64,000 nt of DNA, from NCBI RefSeq assembly GCF_003850345.1, contig NZ_CP027707.1, positions 3,968,001 to 4,032,000 on the forward strand, read 5' to 3'. Under the pieces are notes generated by a model. That model did not search any database. It was not told where the DNA came from and worked only from the letters and a program-made list of their open reading frames with translations. Position 1 is the stretch's first letter. Every line of letters starts with the position of its first letter. The translations under genes and the position numbers were made by a program. Positions 25,386 to 34,113 of this stretch are shown one piece after another. The stretch is from Pseudomonas chlororaphis subsp. piscium (GTDB lineage: Bacteria > Pseudomonadota > Gammaproteobacteria > Pseudomonadales > Pseudomonadaceae).

Positions 25386-26435
25386 ATGTTAGTCAACGCC
25401 TATGGCGCCCATGCGGGCGACCAACCTCTCGAACCCCTGCAGATCACCCGCCGCGCCCCTGGCGCCCATGACGTGCAAATCGATATCGCCTTCTGCGGCA
25501 TCTGCCACTCGGACCTGCACCAGGTGCGCGCCGAGTGGCACGGCACGCAATTTCCCTGCGTGCCCGGCCACGAGATCGTCGGCCGTGTCGCGGCGGTCGG
25601 CGCCCATGTGGACGGTTTCCGCCCGGGCGACCTGGTCGGCATCGGCTGCATCGTCGACAGCTGCAAGCACTGCGCCGACTGCGAGGACGGCCTGGAGAAC
25701 TACTGCGACGGCATGATCGGCACCTACAACTTCCCGACCCCGGATGCCCCGGGCTGGACCCTGGGTGGCTACTCGCAACAGATCGTGGTCCACGAGCGCT
25801 ACGTGCTGCGCATCCGCCACCCCGAGGAGCAACTGGCCGCCGTCGCGCCGCTGCTGTGCGCGGGCATCACCACCTATTCGCCGCTGCGCCACTGGAACGT
25901 CGGCCCCGGCAAGAAAGTCGGCGTGGTCGGCATCGGTGGCCTGGGCCATATGGGCATCAAGCTGGCCCACGCGCTGGGCGCGCATGTGGTGGCCTTCACC
26001 ACCTCCGACTCCAAGCGCGAAGCTGCCCTGCAACTGGGCGCCGACGAAGTGGTGGTGTCGCGTAATGCCGAGGAGATGGCCGCCCATGCCAAGAGCTTCG
26101 ACCTGATCCTCAACACCGTGGCCGCGCCCCACGATCTCGATGCTTTCCTGGTGCTGCTCAAGCGCGACGGCAACATGACCCTGGTGGGTGCCCCGGCGAC
26201 TCCGCATGCCTCGCCCAATGTGTTCAACCTGATCATGAAACGCCGGACCCTCGCCGGCTCGATGATCGGCGGCATTGCCGAGACCCAGGAGATGCTCGAC
26301 TTCTGCGCCGAGCACGGCATCGTCGCCGACATCGAACTGGTGCGCGCGGACCAGATCAACGAGTCCTACGAGCGCATGCTCAAGGGCGACGTCAAGTACC
26401 GCTTCGTTATCGACAACGCCACCCTGGCGGGCTGA
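25386..26435 (+). CDS. Zinc-dependent alcohol dehydrogenase / aldehyde reductase (YahK/CAD-like)
   Basis: A 349-residue medium-chain dehydrogenase. Catalytic zinc ligands are in FCGICHSDLHQ (Cys) and PGHEIVG (His-Glu); structural zinc cysteines are in SCKHCADCEDGLENYC; the Rossmann motif is VVGIGGLGHMGIKLA. The lack of a glycine-rich loop acid and the overall pattern place it with NADPH-dependent YahK/cinnamyl-alcohol-type enzymes that reduce aldehydes. The start at 25386 has GGAG 8 bp before it; an ATG at 25374 in the same frame is possible. The divergent AraC regulator probably induces it under aldehyde or similar stress. Confidence 0.9.
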   Translation: MLVNAYGAHAGDQPLEPLQITRRAPGAHDVQIDIAFCGICHSDLHQVRAEWHGTQFPCVPGHEIVGRVAAVGAHVDGFRPGDLVGIGCIVDSCKHCADCEDGLENYCDGMIGTYNFPTPDAPGWTLGGYSQQIVVHERYVLRIRHPEEQLAAVAPLLCAGITTYSPLRHWNVGPGKKVGVVGIGGLGHMGIKLAHALGAHVVAFTTSDSKREAALQLGADEVVVSRNAEEMAAHAKSFDLILNTVAAPHDLDAFLVLLKRDGNMTLVGAPATPHASPNVFNLIMKRRTLAGSMIGGIAETQEMLDFCAEHGIVADIELVRADQINESYERMLKGDVKYRFVIDNATLAG

Positions 26436-26713
26436 GCGCGGCAAGCGCCTGATCCCGAGCCACCTTAGGTAGTTCGGTGGGTGCCCAGGTTGGGCACCCT
26501 TTGCTTCGCGGCACCGCGTCCGGTGCCACGTTTTTCTCCAGATCTTCTCCAGCACCGGGGCGGCTGACAGGCAAGACTGTCGGTCGTCACTCACGCGCCT
26601 GCGCGGCCCTCAGCGCCGTGCACCCACTTATAAACCGAAGCGCCCGCAAGACCCGGCCCGCAAAACTCATCGGTCTGCGCAGGCGTTTCCAGCCACACAG
26701 GAAACCTGTCTCC

Positions 26714-27925
26714 ATGACCGCTACCTTCCACGCCAAATCGCCCGAGGGCCGGCACACCTGGGGCGCCGTGCTGGCCATGGCCCTCGCCGCCTTTGCCCTG
26801 GTGGCCTCCGAGTTCATGCCGGTCAGCCTGCTGACGCCTATCGCCGCGGACCTCCAGGTCAGCGAGGGGCAAGCTGGCCAGGGCATTTCCGTCTCCGGGC
26901 TGTTTGCCCTGTTCACCAGCCTGCTGATCGCCTCGGTGGCGGCCCGGGTCGACCGCAAGCGGCTGCTGTTGTCCCTGACTCTGTTGATGATCCTCTCCGG
27001 AACCCTGGTGGCGTTCGCTCCGGGCTACCTGAGTTTCATGGCCGGCCGCGCGCTGATCGGCGTGGCGATCGGCGGTTTCTGGTCGCTGTCGGCGGCCACC
27101 ACCCTGCGCCTGGTACCCGAGAACCAGGTGCCGCGCGCCCTGGCCATCGTCAACGGCGGCAATGCCCTGGCGACCGTGATCGCCGCACCCCTGGGCAGCT
27201 TCCTTGGCGCCCTCATCGGCTGGCGCGGGGCGTTCTTCTGCGTCGTGCCGGTGGCCGCCATCGCCGCCGTCTGGCTGCTGGTCAGCCTGCCGCCGCTGAA
27301 AGCGCAGCCTGCCGCCGGAAGCGGCAATGTCTTCAGCCTGATGAAAAGAATCCCGGTGGCCCTGGGCATGCTGGCGGTCAGCCTGTTTTTCATGGGCCAG
27401 TTCATGCTGTTCACCTACCTGCGGCCCTTCCTGGAAACGGTCACCCAGGTCCAGGTGTCGACGCTGTCGCTGATGCTGTTGGTGATAGGCCTGGCCGGTC
27501 TGGTCGGCACCTTCCTGATCGAAGCCTTCCTGAAAAACGCCCTGTATCGCACGCTGATCATCATTCCGCTGATGATGGCGGCGATCGCCATGGCCCTGGT
27601 GGCGTTTGGCGCTTCGGTGTCGATCACCACTGTCCTGCTCGGCCTCTGGGGCCTGGTGGCGACCGCGGCGCCGGTCGCCTGGTGGACCTGGCTAACCCGC
27701 GCCCTGCCGGACGATGCGGAAGCCGGCGGCGGCTTGATGGTGGCGATCATCCAGCTGGCCATAACCGCGGGCGCCACGGTAGGCGGCCTGGCCTTCGACC
27801 AGAGCGGTTATCAGGCGACCTTCGAACTGAGCGCGGCAGTGCTGGTGGTTGCCGCCGTGCTGGCGGTACTGGCGGCCCGCGCCACCACGCGCACGCCTTT
27901 CAGGGTATCGAACATGGCGGTGTGA
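26714..27925 (+). CDS. MFS transporter, drug/arabinose efflux type (YdhP/AraJ-like)
   Basis: A 403-residue, 12-helix major facilitator of the DHA1 exporter type: ASEFMPVSLLTPIAADLQVSEGQAGQ near the N-terminus, AARVDRKRLLLSLTLLM as the helix 2-3 motif, and GRALIGVAIGGFWSL in helix 4. The frame is open upstream to 26477, but the first 79 codons are not membrane-like, so the ATG at 26714 is the real start. It lies 278 bp after the dehydrogenase gene on the same strand. Export of an organic compound is likely; the substrate is unknown. Confidence 0.85.
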   Translation: MTATFHAKSPEGRHTWGAVLAMALAAFALVASEFMPVSLLTPIAADLQVSEGQAGQGISVSGLFALFTSLLIASVAARVDRKRLLLSLTLLMILSGTLVAFAPGYLSFMAGRALIGVAIGGFWSLSAATTLRLVPENQVPRALAIVNGGNALATVIAAPLGSFLGALIGWRGAFFCVVPVAAIAAVWLLVSLPPLKAQPAAGSGNVFSLMKRIPVALGMLAVSLFFMGQFMLFTYLRPFLETVTQVQVSTLSLMLLVIGLAGLVGTFLIEAFLKNALYRTLIIIPLMMAAIAMALVAFGASVSITTVLLGLWGLVATAAPVAWWTWLTRALPDDAEAGGGLMVAIIQLAITAGATVGGLAFDQSGYQATFELSAAVLVVAAVLAVLAARATTRTPFRVSNMAV

Positions 27926-28086
27926 GTTGGCTGCAACGGGCCAGGATCATGCAGCGCTGGCTGAAAGGCGATTTCGGGATGGATGCACCGTTCGCCATGG
28001 CCCACAATTCGACCTCGATGTTGCCAGGAGTTACTGACGCTGGAGGCAGATTGTGAATGCTCAATACGAGAATTCTTCACTGATAG

Positions 28087-28221
28087 CGCGTCTTCAAGCA
28101 CGAGATATGCGCGTATGGTTCGGGTGGAGAAACTCCGCTATTTTATTTTTATTTGAAGAACCTAGATCCGGATGCGACACAAGCGTTTTTTGAGCACTTT
28201 CGAAAGTTACGAACCCCTTAA
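28087..28221 (+). pseudogene. Short coding remnant without start codon
   Basis: A 44-codon open stretch following two consecutive stops (TGA TAG at 28081-28086) in a frame that begins MLNTRILH upstream. It reads well as protein (ETPLFYFYLKNLDPDATQAF, FEHFRKLRTP) and ends at TAA 28219-28221, just before the Imm33-like gene. There is no start codon in the stretch. It looks like the tail of a decayed gene, perhaps a toxin or immunity gene given the neighbour; I cannot identify it. Confidence 0.35.
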
Positions 28222-28266
28222 ACGCTTGCTCATACAAGATCCAAGTATTCCGAGGCACTGCCTAAT

Positions 28267-28575
28267 ATGCAGAAAGATATCTGTGAAAAATACGGGCTAC
28301 CTATACTTCCTCCAGACGAAATGGTCGCCATTGCGATTGCCACTCTGGGCAAGTCACCTATTTATGGCACACGAATTTCGCTGCCGGAGGGTGGTACTGT
28401 CAGTTGGTTTATTCACTGTGGAGAACACTCGAGCGCTGATGATTTTTATCAAGCGGTTCACACTGAGCATCTCAGTGAAATGCTGCCACAGGTGATGAAT
28501 TACCTCTGCCTACCCGCTGGCGCCAAGTTCATCATCGACAACGAAGGCTACGAAGATGTCTGGATGGAAGGCTGA
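28267..28575 (+). CDS. Imm33-like immunity-type protein
   Basis: A 102-residue protein: MQKDICEKYGLPILPPDEMVAIA, then YGTRISLPEGG, SWFIHCGEHSSADDFYQAVHTEHLSEMLP and FIIDNEGYEDVWME. This pattern matches proteins I know as immunity-protein Imm33-domain (DUF2185-like) family members, which neutralise polymorphic toxins or occur as orphans. No toxin gene lies next to it. The region is lower in GC than the flanking operons. The ribosome-binding site is not clear. Family assignment is from memory of the pattern. Confidence 0.6.
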   Translation: MQKDICEKYGLPILPPDEMVAIAIATLGKSPIYGTRISLPEGGTVSWFIHCGEHSSADDFYQAVHTEHLSEMLPQVMNYLCLPAGAKFIIDNEGYEDVWMEG

Positions 28576-28750
28576 CAAACGAGTGAAAATCATTTAACCG
28601 AGATTGTTCATTAGCCCCTCTGGGCGATCCTTGCCAGCAAGGGCGTCCCGAAGGAGAATAACGGGCTTCTAATAACCCTCATGTTGCAGTGGCACCTTCA
28701 GGATTTGCCCTCGCTTCATATCTGATTCATACAACAAGGCCACATGGAAA

Positions 28751-29131
28751 GTGAAAATAAAAACATTATTCATCGCTTCGCTAGGAACTCTATCGCTCAT
28801 TCAAACATCACTGTCCTTCGCGGACGACAATGGAAAAAACCTCTATTCACAGAGGTGTGCCGTGTGCCACGGAGCGGATATCAAAGGAACCGGGCCATTG
28901 GCTAATAAAAGCAATCCTCCAACACCTGACCTTACGACATCCGCCTTCAAGAAACGACTCAATGATTATCCGGGCGTTATTGTTTCATCGATCATACTTC
29001 GCCCGAATGGAGACTTGATTCCAAGAACCTTGCGAGAGAATGGTGTAAAGATACCACCGCACGCTTGGAGCATTAAGGATCTGCGCGATCTACATCAATA
29101 CATGAGTGGCGTGATTTCAAAAAATCGATGA
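28751..29131 (+). CDS. Exported c-type cytochrome (single haem)
   Basis: A 126-residue protein starting at GTG with GGAAA just before it. A signal peptide (MKIKTLFIASLG to LSFA) precedes a mature domain with the haem-binding CAVCH (about residues 37-41) and PLANKSNPPTPDLT; a Met for the sixth ligand may be in HQYMSG near the C-terminus. Small soluble cytochromes of this kind carry electrons in the periplasm. The gene stands alone among unrelated small genes, with AT-richer composition than the chromosome. Confidence 0.78.
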   Translation: MKIKTLFIASLGTLSLIQTSLSFADDNGKNLYSQRCAVCHGADIKGTGPLANKSNPPTPDLTTSAFKKRLNDYPGVIVSSIILRPNGDLIPRTLRENGVKIPPHAWSIKDLRDLHQYMSGVISKNR

Positions 29132-29227
29132 TCTTGAGACGAGATATGGGCACAGAAATCCAAGAGCCATTTCAGAGTTGGTTACAAGCAAGTTATTCAG
29201 CGAAGAGCTACAGCTACGGAGCAGTGC

Positions 29228-29710
29228 ATGAACGACAAAGAAGCAGCCGTTCTGATTCAAGTTTATGTAGCAGATGATGACGGCCCGTTTTTTGAAGAAC
29301 TGCCTGCTCGCAAGATCGATCAGGACACTTACCAGCTGCTCTCCTCTCCTGGTATCGCGCTGAATCTGGCACGGGGAGATATTGTTTCAATCAAAGACAG
29401 AGAAGCACCTGCCGTCGTCTTGAAACGAGGCGGGAATTTCTGCATCCAGATCTATGCGGACGCTATTCCTCAAGAAGAAATAGCCTGGCTGGAAAACGCC
29501 GTGGCCTGTGAGCTGGGTGGAACCCTGGACGGTGTATTTGAGGGAAACCTGTCATTGGCGGTTCCGGCGCGCAATGGGTTGGAGAAGATCAACGACCTCT
29601 TTAACAGGTTTCGAGATAGGACAGCGATTCAGTGGTACTACTCCAATATCTATAAAAACCTGGATGATGACGAGGATGAGACACTTTTATATTGGTGGCT
29701 CGAACACTGA
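29228..29710 (+). CDS. DUF4265-like small acidic protein
   Basis: A 160-residue acidic protein with FFEELPARKIDQDTYQL, the turn LNLARGDIVSI and VVLKRGGNFCIQIY, the order seen in DUF4265-type proteins, then a helical, Asp/Glu-rich C-terminus (YKNLDDDEDETLLYWWLEH). Function unknown; relatives are sometimes found with toxin-immunity genes. No strong ribosome-binding site; initiation from the ATG at 29228 gives the natural length. It lies downstream of the cytochrome gene and convergent with the GlxA-type regulator. Confidence 0.6.
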   Translation: MNDKEAAVLIQVYVADDDGPFFEELPARKIDQDTYQLLSSPGIALNLARGDIVSIKDREAPAVVLKRGGNFCIQIYADAIPQEEIAWLENAVACELGGTLDGVFEGNLSLAVPARNGLEKINDLFNRFRDRTAIQWYYSNIYKNLDDDEDETLLYWWLEH

Positions 29711-29729
29711 TAGATGCTGATGTCCACGG

Positions 29730-30746
29730 TCATTTCACCAGGCGCTTTTCCTTCGAAGGCCGGTAGCCGAAGTACGAGCTGTAGCACTTGCTGAAATGGC
29801 TCGGCGACACGAAGCCGCAGGCCACCAGCACCTCGACCTGGGACAGCTCGGTGTGCTGCAGCAGTCGGCGCGCTTCGGTGATGCGCAACTCCAGGTAATA
29901 GCGCTGCGGGGTGGTGCCCAGTTGCTCCTTGAACAGGCGCTCGATCTGCCGCCGGGAACGCCCGGCGTACTCCGCCAGTTGCTCCATCTGCAGCGGCTCT
30001 TCCAGGTTGGCGTCCATCAGCTTGACCACCTCGCGCAAGGGCGCGCTCAGCGAGACATGCAGGGTCGGTTTGATGCGCCGGTAGCGGGATTCCTCGAACG
30101 ACAGGATATCCTCGATGCCCTCGACCAGCGCCTTGCCGTGCAGCCCCTTGATCCACTCCAGGGCCATATGGAAGGCCCCGGCGGGACTGGAGGCGGTGAG
30201 CCGGTCGCGGTCCACCATAAAGGCCTCGCTGGTGACATGGGTGACCTTGGAAATCTCCGCCAGCGCGGGTCGATGTTCCGGGTGGATGGCGCAGCGGTAA
30301 CCCTCCAGCAACCCCGAGACGCCAAGGAACCAGGCCCCATTCCATAGCCCGGCCAGGGTGATGCCCAGCTCGGCGGCGGCCTTCAGCAGGCTGATCAGCT
30401 CGTGATTGACCTTGAGTTCCGTACGGTAGCCGCCGCAGATCACCAGCAGGTCCAGCTCCTTGAGCGCTGGAGCGCTCAGGCGCGCATCGGGGCGGATCAC
30501 CAGCCCCAGGTCGCTGGTGACCTCGCCGTCCTGCAAGCCAAAGGTCTTGGTGGAGAACAAGGCGGGCCGCAGCAGGTTGGCGGTAATGATGGTATCCAGG
30601 GCCTGGGTGAAGGCCGGCAACGAGAAGTGTTCGAGCAGCAGGAAACCTGTCCGGGTATGGGCCGCGGGCACCCGCCGCAGCTCTTCCAGGTAACGCAGGT
30701 TCTTGCCCTTCATGCAGCCACTGAAATCCCGCCGTTCAACCGCCAT
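29730..30746 (-). CDS. GlxA-family transcriptional regulator (DJ-1/PfpI-like + AraC HTH)
   Basis: A 338-residue regulator. The N-terminal class-I glutamine-amidotransferase-like domain (about residues 28-200) includes TGFLLLEHFSLPAFTQALD, LLVICGGYRTE and GITLAGLWNGAWFLGVSGLLEG. The C-terminal AraC-type DNA-binding domain (about 230-330) includes MEQLAEYAGRSRRQIERLFKEQLGTTPQRYYLELRITEARRLL and FVSPSHFSKCYSSYFGYRPSK. The frame continues open to 31091, but the ATG at 30746 has a GAGG-type site and matches family length. Such proteins in Pseudomonas sense amino-acid or betaine-like metabolites. It is divergent from the M20 dipeptidase gene, its likely target. Confidence 0.85.
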   Translation of the reverse strand: MAVERRDFSGCMKGKNLRYLEELRRVPAAHTRTGFLLLEHFSLPAFTQALDTIITANLLRPALFSTKTFGLQDGEVTSDLGLVIRPDARLSAPALKELDLLVICGGYRTELKVNHELISLLKAAAELGITLAGLWNGAWFLGVSGLLEGYRCAIHPEHRPALAEISKVTHVTSEAFMVDRDRLTASSPAGAFHMALEWIKGLHGKALVEGIEDILSFEESRYRRIKPTLHVSLSAPLREVVKLMDANLEEPLQMEQLAEYAGRSRRQIERLFKEQLGTTPQRYYLELRITEARRLLQHTELSQVEVLVACGFVSPSHFSKCYSSYFGYRPSKEKRLVK

Positions 30747-31123
30747 ACGCCCTCGCCTCTTTACCCTACCGAACGCAGATATCAGTGTACGTTGAATCCT
30801 GGCATCCACAGAAAACCTTGGTTGCAGGCCGTCGAAGGCGCCTCCACCAGGCGACCGGGATTCTACTGTTCCGAGGTTCCACAGGGGCACAAATATCTGA
30901 CAAGGCTGCCGCTTCCAACCCTCGACGATCAGGCTCCCGCCTCTGCTTAAAAACCCCGATCTGCTGCGTGTCTCAGGCCGGGTAGCTTTTTCGTTTCTGC
31001 GCCGCTTTTGCATTTCTGTGCGACAGATCCCACTTCGGGGACTCCCGTACCAATCCCTCACGGTGTTAGCTTGGGAAGGTTGATCAGACAATTCCTAACA
31101 ATCTGCAAGGAACGCCTCCCGCA
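30747..31123. promoter_or_regulatory. Divergent intergenic region, GlxA-type regulator / M20 dipeptidase
   Basis: 377 bp between two divergent starts. It holds no supported gene; an apparent N-terminal extension of the regulator frame crosses it but has no domain. Both promoters must lie here. CAAGGAACG before 31124 is the dipeptidase ribosome-binding site. Confidence 0.4.
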
Positions 31124-32863
31124 ATGGATTTTTCCCTCAAGCAACTGGCCGCGGCCACCCTGATGCTGGCCAGCCTGTCAGCCTTCACCACGACCGCCCA
31201 CGCCAACATCACCCCGCAGCAGAACGCGGCGATCCTCAAGAGCTTCGCCGATGCATCGGTCAAGGACTTCCGCCAGTTCCTCGGCACCCTGGGCAAGAGC
31301 GAGCTGGCCAAGAACGCCAACCTCGGCCCGGCCATCAGCGCCTTCCTCGACAACAAGGCGCTTTCCGCCGAGCAGCAGAACGAGATCCATCGCCTGCTGG
31401 GCCTCTATGCCCGGGTGAAGTACGGCAAGGCCGCCACCGAAACCCTGCGCGAGCTGGTGGCCATCCCCACCGTGCGTGTCGATGGCGTGCCCCAGCACGA
31501 GAACCCCGAGTTCATCAAGATCGCCGACAAGATCCAGGCCCTGGCCAAGGCCTTCAACCTGAACTTCCGCAACATCGACAACCGCGTCTACGAGATCTCC
31601 CTGGAAGGCAGCGGCAATGAAGTGGTGGGCATCCACGCCCATGCCGACGTGGTGCCGGTGACGCCGGAGAACTGGGTGCTGCAGGACGGCACCAAGCTCG
31701 ACCCGTTCAAGGTCACCCTGGTCGGCGACCGCATGTATGGCCGCGGCACCGAGGACGACAAGAACGGCATAGTCGTGGCCCTGTACGCGATGAAGATCAT
31801 CAAGGAAGAGAAGCTGCCGCTGGCGCGCAACTTCAAGCTGCTGGTGGACACCACCGAGGAAACCAGCGGCGACGCCATCCCCTACTACTTCGAACACAAC
31901 CCGACGCCGAACTACAACCTGGCGCTGGATGGCGGCTACCCGGTGGTGATCGCCGAAAAAGGCTACGGCACCGTGATGGCCAGCTTCCCGCGGCGTACCG
32001 CCGAGGGCAAAGGCGCACAAATCGTCTCGATGACCGGCGGCCTGGCCACCAACCAGATCCCGGGCGCCTCGGTGGCCACCCTGGTGACCGACAAGCCCGC
32101 CGAACTGGCCGCCAGCCTGCAGAAAGCCGGCAGCGAATACGCCAAGGCCCATGGCGGCGACTTCAGCGTGGCCGCCAAGGTCGTAGGCAAGGACGTCAAG
32201 CTGACGGTCACCGGCGTGTCCGCCCACTCCTCCGAGCCCGAGTCCGGGGTCAACCCGGTGGCGCGCATGCTCGACTTCATCAACAGCCTCGACGGCAAGG
32301 TCGCGCTCAAGCGCAACCAGATCACCGACGCCGCCCGCTACGCCGCCGACAACTGGGGCCTGGACTACCTGGGCAACAAGCTGGGGGTCGGTTTCGCCGA
32401 TGACTTCATGGGCCCGCTGACCACCTCCCTGACCTATGTCGGCCAGGATGAACAGGCCTTCAAGCTGGCGGTCAACCTGCGCGTGCCCAAGGGCAAGACC
32501 CCGGAGGTGCTGCAACAGCAGATCGCCGACAAGCTGGCCGCCTGGAGCAAGAAGAACCAGGTCGCGGTGAACTTCGACTACAAGGTCGCCGAGCCGATGT
32601 ACCGCAACCCCGAGGGTGAATGGGTCAAGGCGCTGTTGGCGGTGGCCAGTGAAAACCTGGGCATGAAGCACGAGTTCGGCACCTCCGCCGGCGCCACCTC
32701 GGTGCACGAGCTGCCCAACGGCGTGCAATTCGGCCTGGCCCGTCCCGAGGTCAAGTACACCGGCCACAACGACAACGAGTTCAAGACCGTCGAGCAGTTC
32801 CAGCTGGACCTGCAGATCGTCACTGAAATGTTCGGTCGCATCGGCCAGTTGCCGAAACTCTGA
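31124..32863 (+). CDS. Exported M20-family dipeptidase
   Basis: A 579-residue metallopeptidase. A signal peptide (MDFSLKQLAAATL to TTAHA, about 27 residues) directs it to the periplasm. M20 metal motifs are present: GIHAHADVVP (about residues 170-179), YGRGTEDDKNG with the bridging Asp (about 205-216), TTEETSG (about 246-252), the dimerisation domain with VTGVSAHSSEPESGVNP (about 361-377), and a late His in YTGHNDNEF. It probably trims dipeptides or acylated amino acids in the periplasm. It is controlled, by position, by the divergent GlxA-type regulator, and lies next to but is not clearly part of the lipopeptide cluster. Confidence 0.9.
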   Translation: MDFSLKQLAAATLMLASLSAFTTTAHANITPQQNAAILKSFADASVKDFRQFLGTLGKSELAKNANLGPAISAFLDNKALSAEQQNEIHRLLGLYARVKYGKAATETLRELVAIPTVRVDGVPQHENPEFIKIADKIQALAKAFNLNFRNIDNRVYEISLEGSGNEVVGIHAHADVVPVTPENWVLQDGTKLDPFKVTLVGDRMYGRGTEDDKNGIVVALYAMKIIKEEKLPLARNFKLLVDTTEETSGDAIPYYFEHNPTPNYNLALDGGYPVVIAEKGYGTVMASFPRRTAEGKGAQIVSMTGGLATNQIPGASVATLVTDKPAELAASLQKAGSEYAKAHGGDFSVAAKVVGKDVKLTVTGVSAHSSEPESGVNPVARMLDFINSLDGKVALKRNQITDAARYAADNWGLDYLGNKLGVGFADDFMGPLTTSLTYVGQDEQAFKLAVNLRVPKGKTPEVLQQQIADKLAAWSKKNQVAVNFDYKVAEPMYRNPEGEWVKALLAVASENLGMKHEFGTSAGATSVHELPNGVQFGLARPEVKYTGHNDNEFKTVEQFQLDLQIVTEMFGRIGQLPKL

Positions 32864-32871
32864 GCCCTTTC

Positions 32872-32894
32872 GGACCCGCCGCCCTGGCGGGTCC
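32872..32894 (+). terminator. Hairpin after the dipeptidase gene
   Basis: GGACCCGCC (32872-32880) and GGCGGGTCC (32886-32894) form a perfect 9-bp GC-rich stem with a 5-nt loop, 9 bp after the stop. It lacks a T-run afterwards, so termination may be partial or Rho-assisted. Confidence 0.5.
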
Positions 32895-33215
32895 ACTGCG
32901 GTGCTCATCCCGATCCAGGTCGGGCTCGAGTCCTGTCCCCCCTGATGCACGACCGGCCAGACGCCATGTCGTTTCTGGGCATGTCGACAGGCAGATAGTG
33001 GCATATTGACGCCATCCAAAAGGATAGAATCAGTTGCAAGCGGCCAGGGTTGGCCAACCCACGCCGGCATTGCGTAAGGAAAACGCTCTGCCTGCGTCTT
33101 TTTGCCGTATTTCATTAAACCGCCACCAGAACCCTGTACTAGGATACGAGGCGGCGGCGAATCCGGCGAAAGGCTCTAAACATAGTCTCGCCGCACTCGT
33201 CGCTTACTAAGGCAA
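32895..33215. other. Intergenic region before the LuxR-type regulator
   Basis: About 320 bp without a gene between the dipeptidase gene and the luxR-type gene. It should hold the regulator's promoter. No lux-box-like palindrome or other known operator could be singled out. Confidence 0.35.
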
Positions 33216-33983
33216 GTGTCGTGCAACACGAAACTCATGGATGAAATGATGAACTCACAAATACTGTTCCCACACATTGGCAAGGTCATCGCCAGCACTG
33301 GCAGTCGCAGTTTTCCGCGCATGCTGCATGATCTGATACGTACCCAACTGGCGGTGGACGCCACGCATATCACCCAGATGCGTGTGTATTCAGAGGGTCA
33401 ATCGCAGCCCAGAAACGCCCGCGACGAGGTCTACAGCGACTCCACGCCCGCCCCGTCCGGAGAGCATTCGACGGCACGCCCTGCCGAGACCGCCGCGCAA
33501 TTGCACCTGACCAGCCACAAGGACGATTACCGCTACGTGATCTCGGTATACCGCTCCTGCCAGTCACAGAGTTTTTCGCACCAGGAACGCACCCTGCTGC
33601 GGGACTTTTCCCCGCTGCTGCTGCCCATGGTGGAGGAACACCTGGCGGCGCTGCAGCCGCACAACGCCCCAGGGGACCACCCCGAGGCCGCCGACAGCCT
33701 GGAACACCAGGGCCTGGAAACCCTGCGCCTGCGCTTCGCCGCGCGCCTGCGGCAATCGGGGCTGAAGCTATCGAACCGGGAAATGCAGGTCTGCGTCGGC
33801 CTGCTCGCCGGGCGCACCGCCCCCGAGCTGGCCGGGCAATTGAAACTCAAGGTGCACACGGTCGAGAGCTACCTCAAGCGGGCGGCGATCAAGATGGGGA
33901 TCAGCGGGCGCCACTCACTGCTGCGCTGGATGTACTCCCCGGACGAGGCCACGGCCACCCCAGGCCCGAGCACCAGCCTCTGA
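33216..33983 (+). CDS. LuxR-type regulator flanking the lipopeptide cluster
   Basis: A 255-residue regulator with a C-terminal GerE/LuxR helix-turn-helix (about residues 180-243): LSNREMQVCVGLLAGRTAPELAGQLKLKVHTVESYLKRAAIKMGISGRHSLLRWM. The N-terminal part (about 15-150) is not an autoinducer-binding domain of the classic LasR kind, matching the LuxR subgroup that flanks Pseudomonas cyclic-lipopeptide genes (such as the ViscBCR, MassBCR and OfaR types) and is needed for their expression, generally below GacS/GacA. The GTG at 33216 has AAGG 5 bp upstream; ATGs at 33237, 33246 and 33249 are alternatives. It points away from the NRPS genes, beyond macB and an acyltransferase gene. Confidence 0.87.
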   Translation: MSCNTKLMDEMMNSQILFPHIGKVIASTGSRSFPRMLHDLIRTQLAVDATHITQMRVYSEGQSQPRNARDEVYSDSTPAPSGEHSTARPAETAAQLHLTSHKDDYRYVISVYRSCQSQSFSHQERTLLRDFSPLLLPMVEEHLAALQPHNAPGDHPEAADSLEHQGLETLRLRFAARLRQSGLKLSNREMQVCVGLLAGRTAPELAGQLKLKVHTVESYLKRAAIKMGISGRHSLLRWMYSPDEATATPGPSTSL

Positions 33984-34064
33984 TCCTCCAGGCCTGAGCC
34001 GGCTGTTCAGGACTGGGTAAATGAATGGGAAACCCAGGTGCAGCCGGTGCAACGACAAGGAGAC

Positions 34065-34092
34065 GCCCCGCTCAGTCGTCCATGAGCGGGGC
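34065..34092. terminator. Bidirectional hairpin between luxR and acyltransferase genes
   Basis: GCCCCGCTCA (34065-34074) and TGAGCGGGGC (34083-34092) form a perfect 10-bp stem with an 8-nt loop between two convergent genes. There is no T-run on either side. It likely serves both transcripts as a stop or 3'-end stabiliser. Confidence 0.5.
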
Positions 34093-34113
34093 AAGCCCTG
34101 AAGGCCAGCGGCA

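Noticed and set aside
31178..33115. A 645-codon minus-strand frame opposite the M20 dipeptidase
   Set aside because: Low-complexity His/Val/Gly/Asp-rich translation; the opposite strand has a complete peptidase with signal peptide and metal motifs.
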